Positions 8,956 to 18,587 of a DNA stretch of 64,000 bases are shown here, piece by piece (the stretch's first letter is position 1; each line of letters opens with the position of its first letter). The DNA lies in NCBI RefSeq assembly GCF_021730615.1, contig NZ_JAJLMN010000001.1, positions 4,165,501 to 4,229,500 on the forward strand. Direction: 5' to 3'. This DNA is from Lichenibacterium dinghuense (GTDB lineage: Bacteria > Pseudomonadota > Alphaproteobacteria > Rhizobiales > Beijerinckiaceae). A model generated the notes under the pieces. That model did no database searches. It saw only the letters and a list, made by a program, of their open reading frames with translations, and was not told the DNA's origin. Both the position numbers and the translations under genes were made by a program.

Positions 8956-10485
8956 ATGTACAGACACCTGCTTTCCGTCGGCGGCATCACCCTGCTGTCG
9001 CGCGGCACCGGATTCTTGCGCGACGTCCTGCTGGCGAGCCTGCTGGGCAGCGGCCCGATCGCCAACGCCTTCTTCGTCGCCTTCCGCCTCCCGAACCAGT
9101 TCCGCGCCATCTTCGGCGAGGGCGCCTTCAACGCCGCCTACGTTCCCTCCTACTCGCGCGTGCTGCAGCGCGAGGGCAGCCACGCCGCGGGCTGGTTCGC
9201 CAGCCAGATCTTCACGATCCTGCTCGCCACGCAGGCGCTGGTTCTCCTGCTCGCCGAAGCCTTCACGCCGCTGCTCGTCGGGCTGCTCGCGCCGGGCTTC
9301 GACGCCGACCCGGAGAAGTTCGCGCGCGCCGTGCTGATGACGCGCATCACCTTCCCCTACCTGTTCTGCATGGTGCTGGTGACGCTGCAGTCCGGCACGC
9401 TGAACGCCCACCGCCGCTTCGCCGCCGCCGCCTTCGCGCCCGTGCTGCTCAACGTCGTGATGATGCTGTTCCTGGCCGTCGCCTGGCTGTTCCCCGACGC
9501 GGGGATCGCGGCCAGCGTCGGCGTCACGGTGTCGGGCGTCGCGCAGCTCGCCCTGATGTTCGCGGCCGCCCGGAGCGCCGGCGTGCTGGAGCGGGTGGTG
9601 CGGCCGCGGCTCGGGCCCGACGTGCGCCGCTTCTTTCGCGCGCTCGGGCCGGCGGTGATCGGCTCGGCCGGGCCGCAGATCGCCATCTTCACCGACACGA
9701 TCATCGCGTCGCTGCTGCCCGACGGCAACGCGACGGCCTACTACGCCGAGCGCATCTACCAGCTGCCGATCGGCGTCATCGGCGCCGCGGCCGGCACGGT
9801 GCTGCTGCCGGAGATGAGCCGCTACTTCGCGGCCGGCGACACCGCGGGCGCGCTGCGGGCGCAGAACCGCACGGTGGCGCTCACCATCGCGCTGGCGGCG
9901 CCCTTCTTCGTCGCCTTCGCGCTGATCCCGGACGAGATCATGCGGGGCGTGTTCCTGCGCGGCAAGTTCACCGCGGAGGCGGCCTCGGCCTCGGCCTCCG
10001 TGCTGGTCGCCTACGGGGCGGGGCTCCTGCCCCTGCTGCTGATCTCGTCGGCGCGCTCCGGCTTCCAGGCCCGCGGCAACACCACGGTGCCGATGGCGGC
10101 CTCGCTGCTCGCCGTGGCGTTCAACTTCGCCCTGAAGCTCGTGCTCTACCGCCCCTTCGGGGTCGCGGGCCTCGCGGCCGCGACCGCGGCGGGCGCCTGG
10201 ATCAACCTCCTCGTGCTCGGCTTCATCGGCTACCTGCAGGAGGTGGTGCGGCCGGACGAGACGGTGCTGCGCGTGGCGCTGGCGGTGGACGGCGCCGCGG
10301 TGGCGCTCGGCCTCTTCGTCGTCGTCGCGGACCGCCGCATCGGCGCCGCGGTGGCGAACGAGCGCTTCGCCGACGTGCTGCACCTCGGCCTCACCGGGGC
10401 CGGCGGCGCCGCGGTCTATGGCGCCGCGCTGGTCGTGGCGCTGCGGTTCGCCGGCGTGCGGCTGCCGCTGCGGCGGAGGCGGTAG
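8956..10485 (+). CDS. murJ: Lipid II flippase MurJ
   Basis: 509 residues, full length for the MurJ/MviN branch of the MOP superfamily. It moves lipid II across the inner membrane for peptidoglycan synthesis. The start MYRHLLSVGGITLLSRGTGF and the downstream FRLPNQFRAIFGEGAFN and FNAAYVPSYS segments are diagnostic of MurJ. About 14 hydrophobic helices follow, and the extreme C-terminus is Arg-rich. Neighbours are unrelated, and it converges with the M20 peptidase gene. Confidence 0.96.
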   Translation: MYRHLLSVGGITLLSRGTGFLRDVLLASLLGSGPIANAFFVAFRLPNQFRAIFGEGAFNAAYVPSYSRVLQREGSHAAGWFASQIFTILLATQALVLLLAEAFTPLLVGLLAPGFDADPEKFARAVLMTRITFPYLFCMVLVTLQSGTLNAHRRFAAAAFAPVLLNVVMMLFLAVAWLFPDAGIAASVGVTVSGVAQLALMFAAARSAGVLERVVRPRLGPDVRRFFRALGPAVIGSAGPQIAIFTDTIIASLLPDGNATAYYAERIYQLPIGVIGAAAGTVLLPEMSRYFAAGDTAGALRAQNRTVALTIALAAPFFVAFALIPDEIMRGVFLRGKFTAEAASASASVLVAYGAGLLPLLLISSARSGFQARGNTTVPMAASLLAVAFNFALKLVLYRPFGVAGLAAATAAGAWINLLVLGFIGYLQEVVRPDETVLRVALAVDGAAVALGLFVVVADRRIGAAVANERFADVLHLGLTGAGGAAVYGAALVVALRFAGVRLPLRRRR

Positions 10486-10541
10486 GCGGCCGGGAGCGCG
10501 GGCAACCCGCCCGCATCCGCTCCCGCGCAGCTTCGGGCGCT

Positions 10542-10569
10542 CCCCGCTCCGCCGTCATCGCGAGCGGGG
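10542..10569. terminator. Possible bidirectional hairpin between convergent genes
   Basis: An 8-bp stem (CCCCGCTC/GAGCGGGG) with a 12-nt loop lies between the convergent stops of murJ and the M20 peptidase. No U tract follows on either strand, so terminator function is only suggested by position. Confidence 0.3.
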
Positions 10570-10597
10570 CGACGCCGTCCAGCCGACGCTCTCGATC

Positions 10598-11971
10598 TCA
10601 CTTCGCCAGGGCGTCGAGCACGCGGGCCCAGGAGCGGGCGCCCCTCTGGAAAGACGTCAGCTCGTATTTCTCGTTCGGCGAGTGGACGCGGTCGTCGTCG
10701 AGCGCGAAGCCGATCATCAGGCTGTCCATCTTGAGGTCGGCCTTGAAGGTCCCGACGATCGGGATCGAGCCGCCCGAGCCGGCCATCACGGGCTCCTTGC
10801 CCCATTCGGCGTGGAGGGCGCGGCGCGCGCGGGTCAGCGCTTCGGACGAGAAGGGCAGCTGCAGGGCCGGGCTCGCCCCGTGGGGCAGGAACTCGGCCGT
10901 GCAGTCGGCCGGCAGCCGCTCGCGCACGAAGCTCTGGAACGCGGCGCGGACCTTGGACGGGTCCTGCCGGCCGACGAGGCGGAACGACACCTTGGCGGAG
11001 GCCTGCGCGGGCAGCACGGTCTTGAAGCCGGGGCCGCCGTAGCCGCCGGTGATGCCGTTGACCTCGGCGGTCGGGCGAGACCACACCTTCTCCAGCACGG
11101 AGCGGCCTCGCTCGCCGGCCGGCACCGACAGGCCGACGCCGTGCAGGAACTCGGCCTCGTCGAAGGGCAGGGCGCGCCACTGCGCGGCGACGTCCGCCGG
11201 CAGCTCGTCGACGCCGTCGTAGAACCCGGACAGCGTCACCCGGCCGTCCGCGTCGTGCAGGTCGGCCAGGATGCGCGACAGCACGTGGATCGGGTTGCGG
11301 GCCGCGCCGCCGAACATGCCGGAATGCAGGTCGCGGTCGGCGGCCTTGATGACGACCTCCTCGCCGACGAGGCCGCGTAGCATGGTGGTGATCGACGGCG
11401 TCTCCGCGTCCCACATGCCGGTGTCGCAGACGAGGGCGAGGTCGGCCCTGAGCGCGTCCTTGTTGGCCGCCACGAAGGCGGGCAGGGAGGGCGAGCCCGA
11501 CTCCTCCTCGCCTTCGAACAGCACGGTGACCTCGCAGGGCAGGCCGCCGGTGTCGCGGAAGGCGCGGCAGGCCTCCACGAAGGTCATGAGCTGGCCCTTG
11601 TCGTCGGAGGCGCCGCGGGCGACGATCCGCGCGCCGTCCTGCAGCTCGGGCTTGAACGGGTCGGTGTTCCACAGGTTCAGCGGGTCGACCGGCTGCACGT
11701 CGTAGTGGCCGTAGAACAGCACGTGTGGCGCGTCGCGGTGGGCCGCCTTGGCGTGGCCGAGCACCATCGGCCGGCCCGCCGTCTGGTGCACCTTAGCCTC
11801 GAAGCCGAGTTCGGTCAGCTCCTTGGCGAGCCATTCGGCGGCGCGGTCGCACTGCGGCGCGTAGGCGGCGTCGGTCGAGATGGAGGGGATCGCCAGCAGC
11901 TCGAACAGCCGGTCCAGCGCGGCCGGGCGGTTCTGGTCGATGGTCTGCAGGACGGCGTCGATCGAGGCCAT
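10598..11971 (-). CDS. M20-family dipeptidase/metallopeptidase
   Basis: 457 residues of the M20/M25/M40 zinc peptidase family. The metal-site segments are clear: FYGHYDVQPVDP (His and catalytic Asp), GASDDKGQ (bridging Asp) and EGEEESGSPS (catalytic Glu pair). The inserted dimerisation domain contains the GGAARNPIH region. These enzymes hydrolyse dipeptides or deacylate small amides in the cytoplasm. The ATG is preceded by AGGAA. It is transcribed alone; the upstream Pit gene has its own terminator. Confidence 0.92.
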   Translation of the reverse strand: MASIDAVLQTIDQNRPAALDRLFELLAIPSISTDAAYAPQCDRAAEWLAKELTELGFEAKVHQTAGRPMVLGHAKAAHRDAPHVLFYGHYDVQPVDPLNLWNTDPFKPELQDGARIVARGASDDKGQLMTFVEACRAFRDTGGLPCEVTVLFEGEEESGSPSLPAFVAANKDALRADLALVCDTGMWDAETPSITTMLRGLVGEEVVIKAADRDLHSGMFGGAARNPIHVLSRILADLHDADGRVTLSGFYDGVDELPADVAAQWRALPFDEAEFLHGVGLSVPAGERGRSVLEKVWSRPTAEVNGITGGYGGPGFKTVLPAQASAKVSFRLVGRQDPSKVRAAFQSFVRERLPADCTAEFLPHGASPALQLPFSSEALTRARRALHAEWGKEPVMAGSGGSIPIVGTFKADLKMDSLMIGFALDDDRVHSPNEKYELTSFQRGARSWARVLDALAK

Positions 11972-12038
11972 GGAGGGTTCCTGGTCGGATGATACGTTGC
12001 GGAAGGCTTACCAGCCGCCCCGATCACCGAACAGGCGC

Positions 12039-12067
12039 AAAAAAGCCCGGCTCACAGCGAGCCGGGC
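12039..12067 (-). terminator. Rho-independent terminator of the phosphate transporter gene
   Basis: Read on the minus strand, a perfect 9-bp stem (GCCCGGCTC/GAGCCGGGC) with a 5-nt loop is followed by six T residues. It starts about 18 nt after the transporter stop codon, and is one of the cleanest terminators in the window. Confidence 0.9.
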
Positions 12068-12084
12068 ATGGCGCGGTCGCGCCC

Positions 12085-13698
12085 TCAGAAGATGTGGCTG
12101 AACACGAAGTAGAGCGAGCCCGACAGCACGATCGCGCAGGGCAGGGTGAGCACCCAGGCCAGCACGATGTTGCGGATCGTCTCCATCTGCACGCCCGAGC
12201 CGTTGGCCGCCATGGTGCCGGCGATGCCCGAGGACAGGACGTGGGTGGTCGACACCGGCAGGCCGAACTGGTCGGCCGCCAGGATCGTGCCCATGGCGAC
12301 GAGCTCGGCCGAGGCGCCCTGGCCGTAGTTGAGGTGCGTCTTGCCGATCTTCTCGCCCACCGTGACCACGATGCGCTTCCAGCCGATCATCGTGCCGAGG
12401 CCGAGCGCCAGCGCCACCACCACCTTGACCCAGATGGGGATGAACTTGGTCGAGGTGTCGAGCGCGCCCTTGTACCTGTTGAGCGTCTTGACCTCGTCGG
12501 GCGAGAGCTGGTTGTCCTGGACCTTCGGCAGGTTTCGCAGCGCCTCGGAGGTGAGGTACATGTCGTTGCGGGTGTTGTTGACCTTGCTGGCCGGCACGTT
12601 GGCGAGCGTGCCGTAGCCCCTCACGTCGTCGGCCACCTGGGTGATGAGGGCGGCGAGCGACGGGTAGACGCCGTCGTCGAGCCTGTGGTCGCGCACGAAG
12701 GCCGTGACGGCGGGGCGGGGGTCGCCCGTGATGGCGTAGCCGGCCGCCTTCGTGTCGATGATCTTCGCCGCCGCCGCCGAGGTCTGCTCGAACTGCGGGA
12801 TGAAGTCGTTCGGCACCGCGCGGTTCAGCGCGTAGGTGGTGGGCACCGTGCCGATCAGGATCAGCATGATGAGGCCCATGCCCTTCTGGCCGTCGTTGGA
12901 GCCGTGGGCGAAGGACACGCCCGTGCAGGTGAAGATGAGGAGGCCGCGGATCCACAGTGGCGGCACCGAGTCCGGCTTCGGCTCGGCGTAGAGCTCCGGC
13001 TTGCGGACCAGGAACTTGAGGATCAGCAGCAGCGCGCCGGAGAAGAAGAAGCCGACCAGTGGCGAGATGAGCAGCGCTTCGCCGATCGTGGTGGCCTGGC
13101 CCCAGTCGACGCCCGAGGTGCCGGTGCGGCCGTTGAGCAGCGCGTTGGTGACGCCGACGCCGATGATCGAGCCGATCAGCGTGTGCGACGAGGAGGCCGG
13201 CAGGCCGAACCACCAGGTGCCGAGGTTCCACAGGATGGCCGCGATGAGCAGCGCGAAGACCATCGCGAAGCCGGCGTGGGACGACACCTGCAGGATCAGC
13301 TCGACGGGCAGCAGCGAGATCACGCCGAACGCCACGGCGCCCGTGGAGGTGAGCACGCCGAGGAAGTTCCAGCAGCCCGACCACACGACCGCGTAGTTGG
13401 GGATCAGCGAATGCGTGTAGATCACGGTCGCGACCGCGTTGGCGGTGTCGTGGAAGCCGTTCACGAACTCGAAGCCGAGCGCGATGACGAGCGCGATGGC
13501 GAGCAGCAGGTAGACCAGGATCGACTCGGACGAGCCGCCCGACACGTCGACGTCGCGCCACACGCTGTAGGCCGTGAAGCACAGGCCCACCACCATCATG
13601 ACCAGCACGCCGTAGCGCGTGGCCTTGTCGCTCGAATGGTCGATGGTGGGCCGGTCGGGCGCCGGCTTGGTGTTCGGCAGGAGGGTGGTGCTCGACAT
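12085..13698 (-). CDS. pit: Low-affinity inorganic phosphate transporter, Pit family
   Basis: A 537-residue inner-membrane phosphate symporter. Both PiT signature repeats are present: VNGFHDTANAVAT in the N-terminal half and FAHGSNDGQKGMG, then PVSTTHVLSS, in the C-terminal half. Around residues 280-410 a hydrophilic, largely helical insert separates the two halves, longer than in E. coli PitA. The RBS GGAG precedes the ATG. It stands alone, bounded by its own terminator. No PhoB box is obvious in the short AT-richer upstream gap. Confidence 0.93.
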   Translation of the reverse strand: MSSTTLLPNTKPAPDRPTIDHSSDKATRYGVLVMMVVGLCFTAYSVWRDVDVSGGSSESILVYLLLAIALVIALGFEFVNGFHDTANAVATVIYTHSLIPNYAVVWSGCWNFLGVLTSTGAVAFGVISLLPVELILQVSSHAGFAMVFALLIAAILWNLGTWWFGLPASSSHTLIGSIIGVGVTNALLNGRTGTSGVDWGQATTIGEALLISPLVGFFFSGALLLILKFLVRKPELYAEPKPDSVPPLWIRGLLIFTCTGVSFAHGSNDGQKGMGLIMLILIGTVPTTYALNRAVPNDFIPQFEQTSAAAAKIIDTKAAGYAITGDPRPAVTAFVRDHRLDDGVYPSLAALITQVADDVRGYGTLANVPASKVNNTRNDMYLTSEALRNLPKVQDNQLSPDEVKTLNRYKGALDTSTKFIPIWVKVVVALALGLGTMIGWKRIVVTVGEKIGKTHLNYGQGASAELVAMGTILAADQFGLPVSTTHVLSSGIAGTMAANGSGVQMETIRNIVLAWVLTLPCAIVLSGSLYFVFSHIF

Positions 13699-13759
13699 CG
13701 GGTCGCTCCGGGGGGCGTGCCCCGACGCTAGCCCCCGCGCGTCACCGTTTTATGAAATC

Positions 13760-14647
13760 TTAACCCGTCGTTGATCCGCGCGGCGCCGCGACGACCTCCG
13801 CCGCCGCGGCGCAGCCGAGCGCCGCCGCGTCAGGCAGCGACGCGCCGCCCATCACGGCCGCCAGCGTCGCCGCCACCAGCGCGTCGCCCGCGCCCGTGAC
13901 GTCGACGACGCGCGCCGGCACGGCGGGCACGCGGGTGACGCTCCCCGCCGTCGCGGCCAGCGCGCCCTCGGCGCCGAGCGTCACCACGACGCTTCCCGCC
14001 CCCGCGCGAACGAGGGCCGCCGCGGCCTCGGCCGGATCGCTCCCGCCGAACCGCGGCCCCAGCCCCGCGGCCTCGTCGCGGTTGAGGAACAGGAGGTCGA
14101 CGCCGTCGAGGCGCCCGGGCAGGCGCGCCGCCTTGGCGACCGACACGGCGTCCAAGGCCAGAAGATGGCTGCCGCCGAAGCGCCGCTCCGCGAGCGCCCG
14201 GAGCGAGCCCGCGGGCAGGTTGCAGTCGGCGAAGACCAGCGCCGCCCCGGCGATCAGCGCCGCCTCGACCCCGAGGGCTTCGGGCGTCAGCGCCTCGAAC
14301 ACGTCCATGGCCGCGAGGCCGAGCGCGAGGTCGCCGCCCGGCGTCAGCACGGCGACGTATTCGGCCGTGGCCCGGCCCGCGGCGGCCCGCACGGCGCCGC
14401 GCCCGATCCCCGCGCCGTCGAGCGCGGCCACGAGCGCGCGCCCGGCCGCGTCCTCGCCGATGCGGGACACGAGCTCGACCGGCAGGCCGGCGCGGGCGAG
14501 GTTGGCGGCGACGTTGCGGGCGACGCCGCCGAAGCCCGTGCGCCCCGCGGCGGGGTTCGACGTCTCCGCCACGAGCGGCCCGGCGAGGCGGTAGGTGCGG
14601 TCGACCGTGGCGCCGCCGACGCAGACGACGGGAGGCGAGGGGGTCAG
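13760..14647 (-). CDS. PfkB-family carbohydrate/nucleoside kinase, probable CTG start
   Basis: About 295 residues of the ribokinase (PfkB) fold. The N-terminus reads [13 protein letters not shown], the sugar-side signature is [17 protein letters not shown], and the ATP/catalytic signature is [13 protein letters not shown] with the catalytic Asp. There is no ATG, GTG or TTG before the essential first strand. The only candidate is a CTG that overlaps the TGA of the upstream ATPase gene (CTGA). A later in-frame GTG would delete the GGATVDR strand. The opening resembles pseudouridine/ADP-ribose-type kinases, but the substrate is unresolved. Confidence 0.8.
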   Translation of the reverse strand: MTPSPPVVCVGGATVDRTYRLAGPLVAETSNPAAGRTGFGGVARNVAANLARAGLPVELVSRIGEDAAGRALVAALDGAGIGRGAVRAAAGRATAEYVAVLTPGGDLALGLAAMDVFEALTPEALGVEAALIAGAALVFADCNLPAGSLRALAERRFGGSHLLALDAVSVAKAARLPGRLDGVDLLFLNRDEAAGLGPRFGGSDPAEAAAALVRAGAGSVVVTLGAEGALAATAGSVTRVPAVPARVVDVTGAGDALVAATLAAVMGGASLPDAAALGCAAAAEVVAAPRGSTTG

Positions 14648-16320
14648 CGCTGCAGCCCGCCCAGCACGCCGCGCATGATCTGGCGCGCCACCTGCGTGCC
14701 GACCGAGCGGGAGGCGGACTGGAGCGCCGAGCGCACCACGAGCTGCCCGTTGGTCATGCGCCCGCGGCTCGACCCGCCGCCGTTCCACCAGTCGCCGATC
14801 GCGCCCTCGATCCCGTCGAGGAAGCCCGGCGCTTCGGCCTCGGGCTGGGCGGGGGGCTGCGGCGCGGGCTGGCCCCAGGCCGTCGAGCGGGGCGCCGAGG
14901 GCGGCACCGAGCCCTGGCGCGGCGGCAGGAAGGACGGCGCGGCGGGCGGCGGCGTCGGGGCCGCGCGGGGCGGCTCGGCCGGGGGCACGGGGGCGCCGCC
15001 CGCCTTGGCGCCGCGCCGCGCCAGAACCTCGAAGGCCGAGTCGCGGTCGATCGGCGTGTCGTATTTGCCGTAGATCGGCCCGGCCTCGACGAGCGCGCGC
15101 CGCTCCTCCGCCGTCAGCGGCCCCACGCGCGACATCGGCGGGGCGATCCAGCACCGCTCGACCACGCCGGGCGAGCCGTCCTCGCGCAGCGTCGACACCA
15201 GTGCCTCGCCGACGCCGAGCTCCTTTATGACGGCGGCGGCGTCGAAGGCCGGGTTCTGCCGGAACGTGTCGGCGGCGGCCTTCACGGCCTTGGCGTCGCG
15301 CGGCGTGAAGGCGCGCAGCGCGTGCTGCACGCGGTTGCCGAGCTGGCCCAACACCGCGTCCGGCACGTCGAGCGGGTTCTGCGTCACGAAGAAGATGCCG
15401 ACGCCCTTCGACCGGATCAGCCGCACCACCTGCTCGATCGCGGTCATCAGCGGCTTCGGCGCGTGGTCGAAGAGGAGGTGGGCCTCGTCGAAGAAGAAGA
15501 CCAGCTTCGGCCGGTCGAGGTCGCCGACCTCGGGCAGGCGCTCGAACAGCTCGGACAGGAGCCACAGCAGGAAGGTGGCGTAGAGGCGCGGCGAGCGCAT
15601 CAGCCGGTCGGCCGCGAGGACGTTCACATATCCCCGCCCGTCCGGGGTGCGGCCCAGCAGGTCGTCGATCTCCAGCGCGGGCTCGCCGAACAGGTTCGAG
15701 CCGCCCTGGTTCTCCAGCACCAGCAGACGGCGCTGGATCGTGCCGACCGTGGCCGCGGCGACGTTGCCGTATTGCGTGGTCAGCTCGGCCGCGTAGTCCG
15801 CCACGTAGCCCAGCACGGCGCGCAGGTCCTTGAGGTCGAGCAGCAGCAGCCCGCGCTCGTCGGCGACGCGGAACAGCACGTTGAGCACGCCCGTCTGCGT
15901 GTCGTTGAGCTCCAGCATGCGGCTCATCAGGAGCGGCCCCATCTCGGCCACGGTGGCGCGGATGGGGGAGCCCTGTTCGCCGTAGAGGTCCCAGAACACG
16001 GTCGGGGCGGCCTCGGGCGCGTAGGGCAGGCCGACCAGTTTCGCGCGCTCCGCCACGGCGCGGCGGCCGGCGCCCGGCTTCGCGAGCCCGGCGAGGTCGC
16101 CCTTCACGTCGGCGGCGAAGACCGGCACGCCCGCGCGGCTGAACCCTTCCGCGAGGAGCTGCAGCGTCACGGTCTTGCCAGTGCCGGTGGCGCCCGTGAT
16201 GAGCCCGTGCCGGTTCGCCATGGCGAGGAGGAGATAATCGTAGTGGCCGGGCTGCCCCGCCGCAGCCCCGGCGCTGAGGCCGAGCAGGAGGCGGCCGGGC
16301 TCGGGATGGGGATCGGACAT
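14644..16320 (-). CDS. HerA-like / DUF853 ATPase (YjgR family)
   Basis: 558 residues. The nucleotide site is [12 protein letters not shown] (Walker A) and [13 protein letters not shown] (Walker B), with the family segment [28 protein letters not shown]. This is the YjgR/DUF853 branch of FtsK-HerA ATPases, with no settled function. A Pro/Ala-rich linker (about residues 430-510) precedes a short conserved C-terminus. I used the ATG at 16320 ([14 protein letters not shown]) because the longer open frame upstream is antisense to another gene. Its TGA overlaps the start of the PfkB kinase, so the two are probably coupled. Confidence 0.88.
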   Translation of the reverse strand: MSDPHPEPGRLLLGLSAGAAAGQPGHYDYLLLAMANRHGLITGATGTGKTVTLQLLAEGFSRAGVPVFAADVKGDLAGLAKPGAGRRAVAERAKLVGLPYAPEAAPTVFWDLYGEQGSPIRATVAEMGPLLMSRMLELNDTQTGVLNVLFRVADERGLLLLDLKDLRAVLGYVADYAAELTTQYGNVAAATVGTIQRRLLVLENQGGSNLFGEPALEIDDLLGRTPDGRGYVNVLAADRLMRSPRLYATFLLWLLSELFERLPEVGDLDRPKLVFFFDEAHLLFDHAPKPLMTAIEQVVRLIRSKGVGIFFVTQNPLDVPDAVLGQLGNRVQHALRAFTPRDAKAVKAAADTFRQNPAFDAAAVIKELGVGEALVSTLREDGSPGVVERCWIAPPMSRVGPLTAEERRALVEAGPIYGKYDTPIDRDSAFEVLARRGAKAGGAPVPPAEPPRAAPTPPPAAPSFLPPRQGSVPPSAPRSTAWGQPAPQPPAQPEAEAPGFLDGIEGAIGDWWNGGGSSRGRMTNGQLVVRSALQSASRSVGTQVARQIMRGVLGGLQR

Positions 16321-16540
16321 GGCGGACCGGGCTCCGGGGAGGGCCCCCGATCTATAGGGCGCCGCCGCGGGCGCTGTCAGGGTCCCCAGGGAAATAAGTG
16401 CGACGGATCTCGACCCCCGGCCCTCCCGGACGACCTCGAATTCCACAGCGCTCATCGTCGTGGGAGCCTCACGCCGTCGCGGGGTGCGAACTCCCACCGC
16501 GGCGGGGCGTTGGCCCGCCACACATCCGGAAGGACCGAGC

Positions 16541-16909
16541 ATGCAGGACCTCGTCGACCACGTCAGCACCGAGACGGGGCTGGAACCCGCGACGTCCCGC
16601 AAGGCGATCGGCATCGTGCTCGACTTCGTGCAGAAGAGCGTGCCGCCGGCCGTCAGCGCCGCCGTGATCGACCCGCTGCCGGGCGCGCGGGCGGCCGCCT
16701 CCGCGGCCGCGGAGGACGAGGCCGAGGGCGGCGGCAGCGCGACGCCGGGGCTGATGGGCCTCGCGGACCGGCTCATGGCCGAGGGCGTCGGCATGGGCGC
16801 GATGTCCTCGCTCGGCCGCGCCATGTTCGACGGGCTCCGCAAGCATGTCGGCGACGGCCCCGTGGACGACGTCGTCAAGGCCATCCCGGAGCTCGCCCAC
16901 GTGATGTGA
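16541..16909 (+). CDS. Small helical protein, DUF2267-like
   Basis: A 122-residue acidic, Ala/Gly-rich protein beginning [16 protein letters not shown]. It has one amphipathic N-terminal helix pair (about residues 1-50), a low-complexity middle and a second helical region near the end. The opening resembles DUF2267/DUF937-type small proteins, but I am not certain. A good GGAAGGA ribosome site precedes the ATG. It is divergent from the ATPase and convergent with the amine oxidase gene. Confidence 0.65.
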   Translation: MQDLVDHVSTETGLEPATSRKAIGIVLDFVQKSVPPAVSAAVIDPLPGARAAASAAAEDEAEGGGSATPGLMGLADRLMAEGVGMGAMSSLGRAMFDGLRKHVGDGPVDDVVKAIPELAHVM

Positions 16910-16917
16910 CGGGCGGC

Positions 16918-18534
16918 TCAGCTCGCCAGCGAGGCCTGGACCTGCTTGGCGGCCCGGTTGCCCGACGCCACGGCGGAGTTGAGGTAGCCGGCCGAGGGCC
17001 AGGTGTGCTCGCCGGCGAAGAAGACGTTGCCCTCCGGCAGGCCCTCGACGCCGAGCAGCGTCGTCCAGTAGCCGGTCGGCAGCGACGAGTAGGAGCCGAG
17101 CGACCACGGGTTGAGGCTCCACGCGTCGAGGGTGGAGAGCCCGTTCCACAGCCGACCCAGGCCCGGCAGGATCTCCTGCGCGCCGCCGAGGCACACGCGG
17201 GCCAGCGCCTGCCGGTCGCCCACCGACGCGGCGAAGGCGGCCTGCGAGCCGCCGGACCAGAAGTTCAGGATGCCCTGACGGCCCGCCTGCCCGCGGCTCG
17301 CGTCCCACGTGGTCTGGAAGGCGCGGTCGACGCGGCGGATCTCCCCGTTGCAGCCGAGGTCGTTCCACAGCCGATGCTCGAACTGCAGCTGGAACTTCAC
17401 GCTCGACCCCATGGCGAGGCCGCGGATCGATTGCGCCTTGAGGTCGCTGAAGCCGGCGCGGGAGAAGTCAACGGCGGCGCGCATCACCGAGAAGGGCAGG
17501 GCCAGCACCACGCGGTCGAACACAGCGTCGCTCACGGCGCCGTCCCGCGCGAGCGTGAGGCGGACGCGGCCGTCGGCCTGAAGGCCGATCGCGGTCAGGC
17601 GGGCGCCGGTCTGGACCGCGGTGCCGAGCAGCCCGCCCAGCAGCGTCGGGATCTGGTCGTTGCCGCCGGCGACGCGGTAGCGCTGGTCCGAGCCCGTGTA
17701 ATAGAGCTCGAAGTCGTCCGGCTTGTTGCCCGCGAGCGAGGTGATGATGTTGAGCGCGCTCTGCCGGCTCGTGTCGAGCGCGTCCTCCTCGGAATAGGCG
17801 TTGTCGATGAGCTGCCCGAGCTTGGACGACCGGCCGCCCGGCACGTAGGTCGCGATCCACTGGCGGCCCGTCATGGCGTCGAAGCGCTTCGCCGCCGCGG
17901 TCGAGTACTTGTAGTTGACGCCGCCGCCGATGGCCGCGGTCTGGCCCTTGAGGTCGCGGTAGAGCGGGGCGAAGTCGCGCGTCGCGTCGGCCAGCGTGTA
18001 GCGCTCGCCGTTGAAGCTGTAGACCGGGATGGCGCCCGCGGGCTGCGCCGCCAGCACGTCGTAGAGCGACAGGCCGAGCTCGCGCGCGAGTTCGCGGATC
18101 GCGTAATGGTCCGTGTCGATGAACTCGCCGCCGTGCTCGATGATCTGGCCCGCGCGGAACAGGTTCCGGCCCGTGTAGCACCGGCCGCCGAGCCGCGTGT
18201 TGCCCTCGAACACGACGGGGGCGAACCCGGCCTGCTTGAGGCGGTAGGCGGCCGTGAGCCCGGCGAGGCCGGCGCCCACCACCGCGACGCTCGCCGTGGC
18301 GGCCTGCCCGGCGGCGGGGCGCAGGCCCATCGCGGCCGCGACGCCGAGCGCCGCGCCGCCCCTCAGCACCGCGCGCCGGTCCGGGCCCGCGCCGGATGCA
18401 CCGTGGAGCCGCGCCGCCCCGGCGGCGGCGAGACGCAGAAAAGACAGGGAGGGCGAGCGCGGCAAGGTCGACTCCGACGGCGGATCCGATAACAGGACCG
18501 TTTTCAGCTCAAGCCGACGGGGCCGCAAGCCCAT
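16918..18534 (-). CDS. Flavin-dependent amine oxidase with Tat-type signal
   Basis: Up to 538 residues. A twin-arginine signal is visible (DRRAVLRGGAALGVAAAMG), followed by the FAD-binding motif VVGAGLAGLTAAYRLKQAG and the second flavin segment RLGGRCYTG. The C-terminus has FAGEHTWPSAGYLNSAVASGNRAA, the amine-oxidase flavin signature. Such enzymes oxidise amines or amino acids to imines with release of peroxide; the Tat signal implies periplasmic action. The long N-terminal extension (about 50 residues before RR) makes the start uncertain; a later TTG is possible. Substrate unknown. Confidence 0.88.
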   Translation of the reverse strand: MGLRPRRLELKTVLLSDPPSESTLPRSPSLSFLRLAAAGAARLHGASGAGPDRRAVLRGGAALGVAAAMGLRPAAGQAATASVAVVGAGLAGLTAAYRLKQAGFAPVVFEGNTRLGGRCYTGRNLFRAGQIIEHGGEFIDTDHYAIRELARELGLSLYDVLAAQPAGAIPVYSFNGERYTLADATRDFAPLYRDLKGQTAAIGGGVNYKYSTAAAKRFDAMTGRQWIATYVPGGRSSKLGQLIDNAYSEEDALDTSRQSALNIITSLAGNKPDDFELYYTGSDQRYRVAGGNDQIPTLLGGLLGTAVQTGARLTAIGLQADGRVRLTLARDGAVSDAVFDRVVLALPFSVMRAAVDFSRAGFSDLKAQSIRGLAMGSSVKFQLQFEHRLWNDLGCNGEIRRVDRAFQTTWDASRGQAGRQGILNFWSGGSQAAFAASVGDRQALARVCLGGAQEILPGLGRLWNGLSTLDAWSLNPWSLGSYSSLPTGYWTTLLGVEGLPEGNVFFAGEHTWPSAGYLNSAVASGNRAAKQVQASLAS

Positions 18535-18587
18535 TCAGGGTGGAAAAGGACCTGCCGCGCGCGCAGGCCGGCGGTGTGGCGCCGGCG

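Noticed and set aside
15322-18492. 1056-codon open frame across the ATPase and amine oxidase genes
   Set aside because: It lies antisense to two well-supported genes and has shadow composition.
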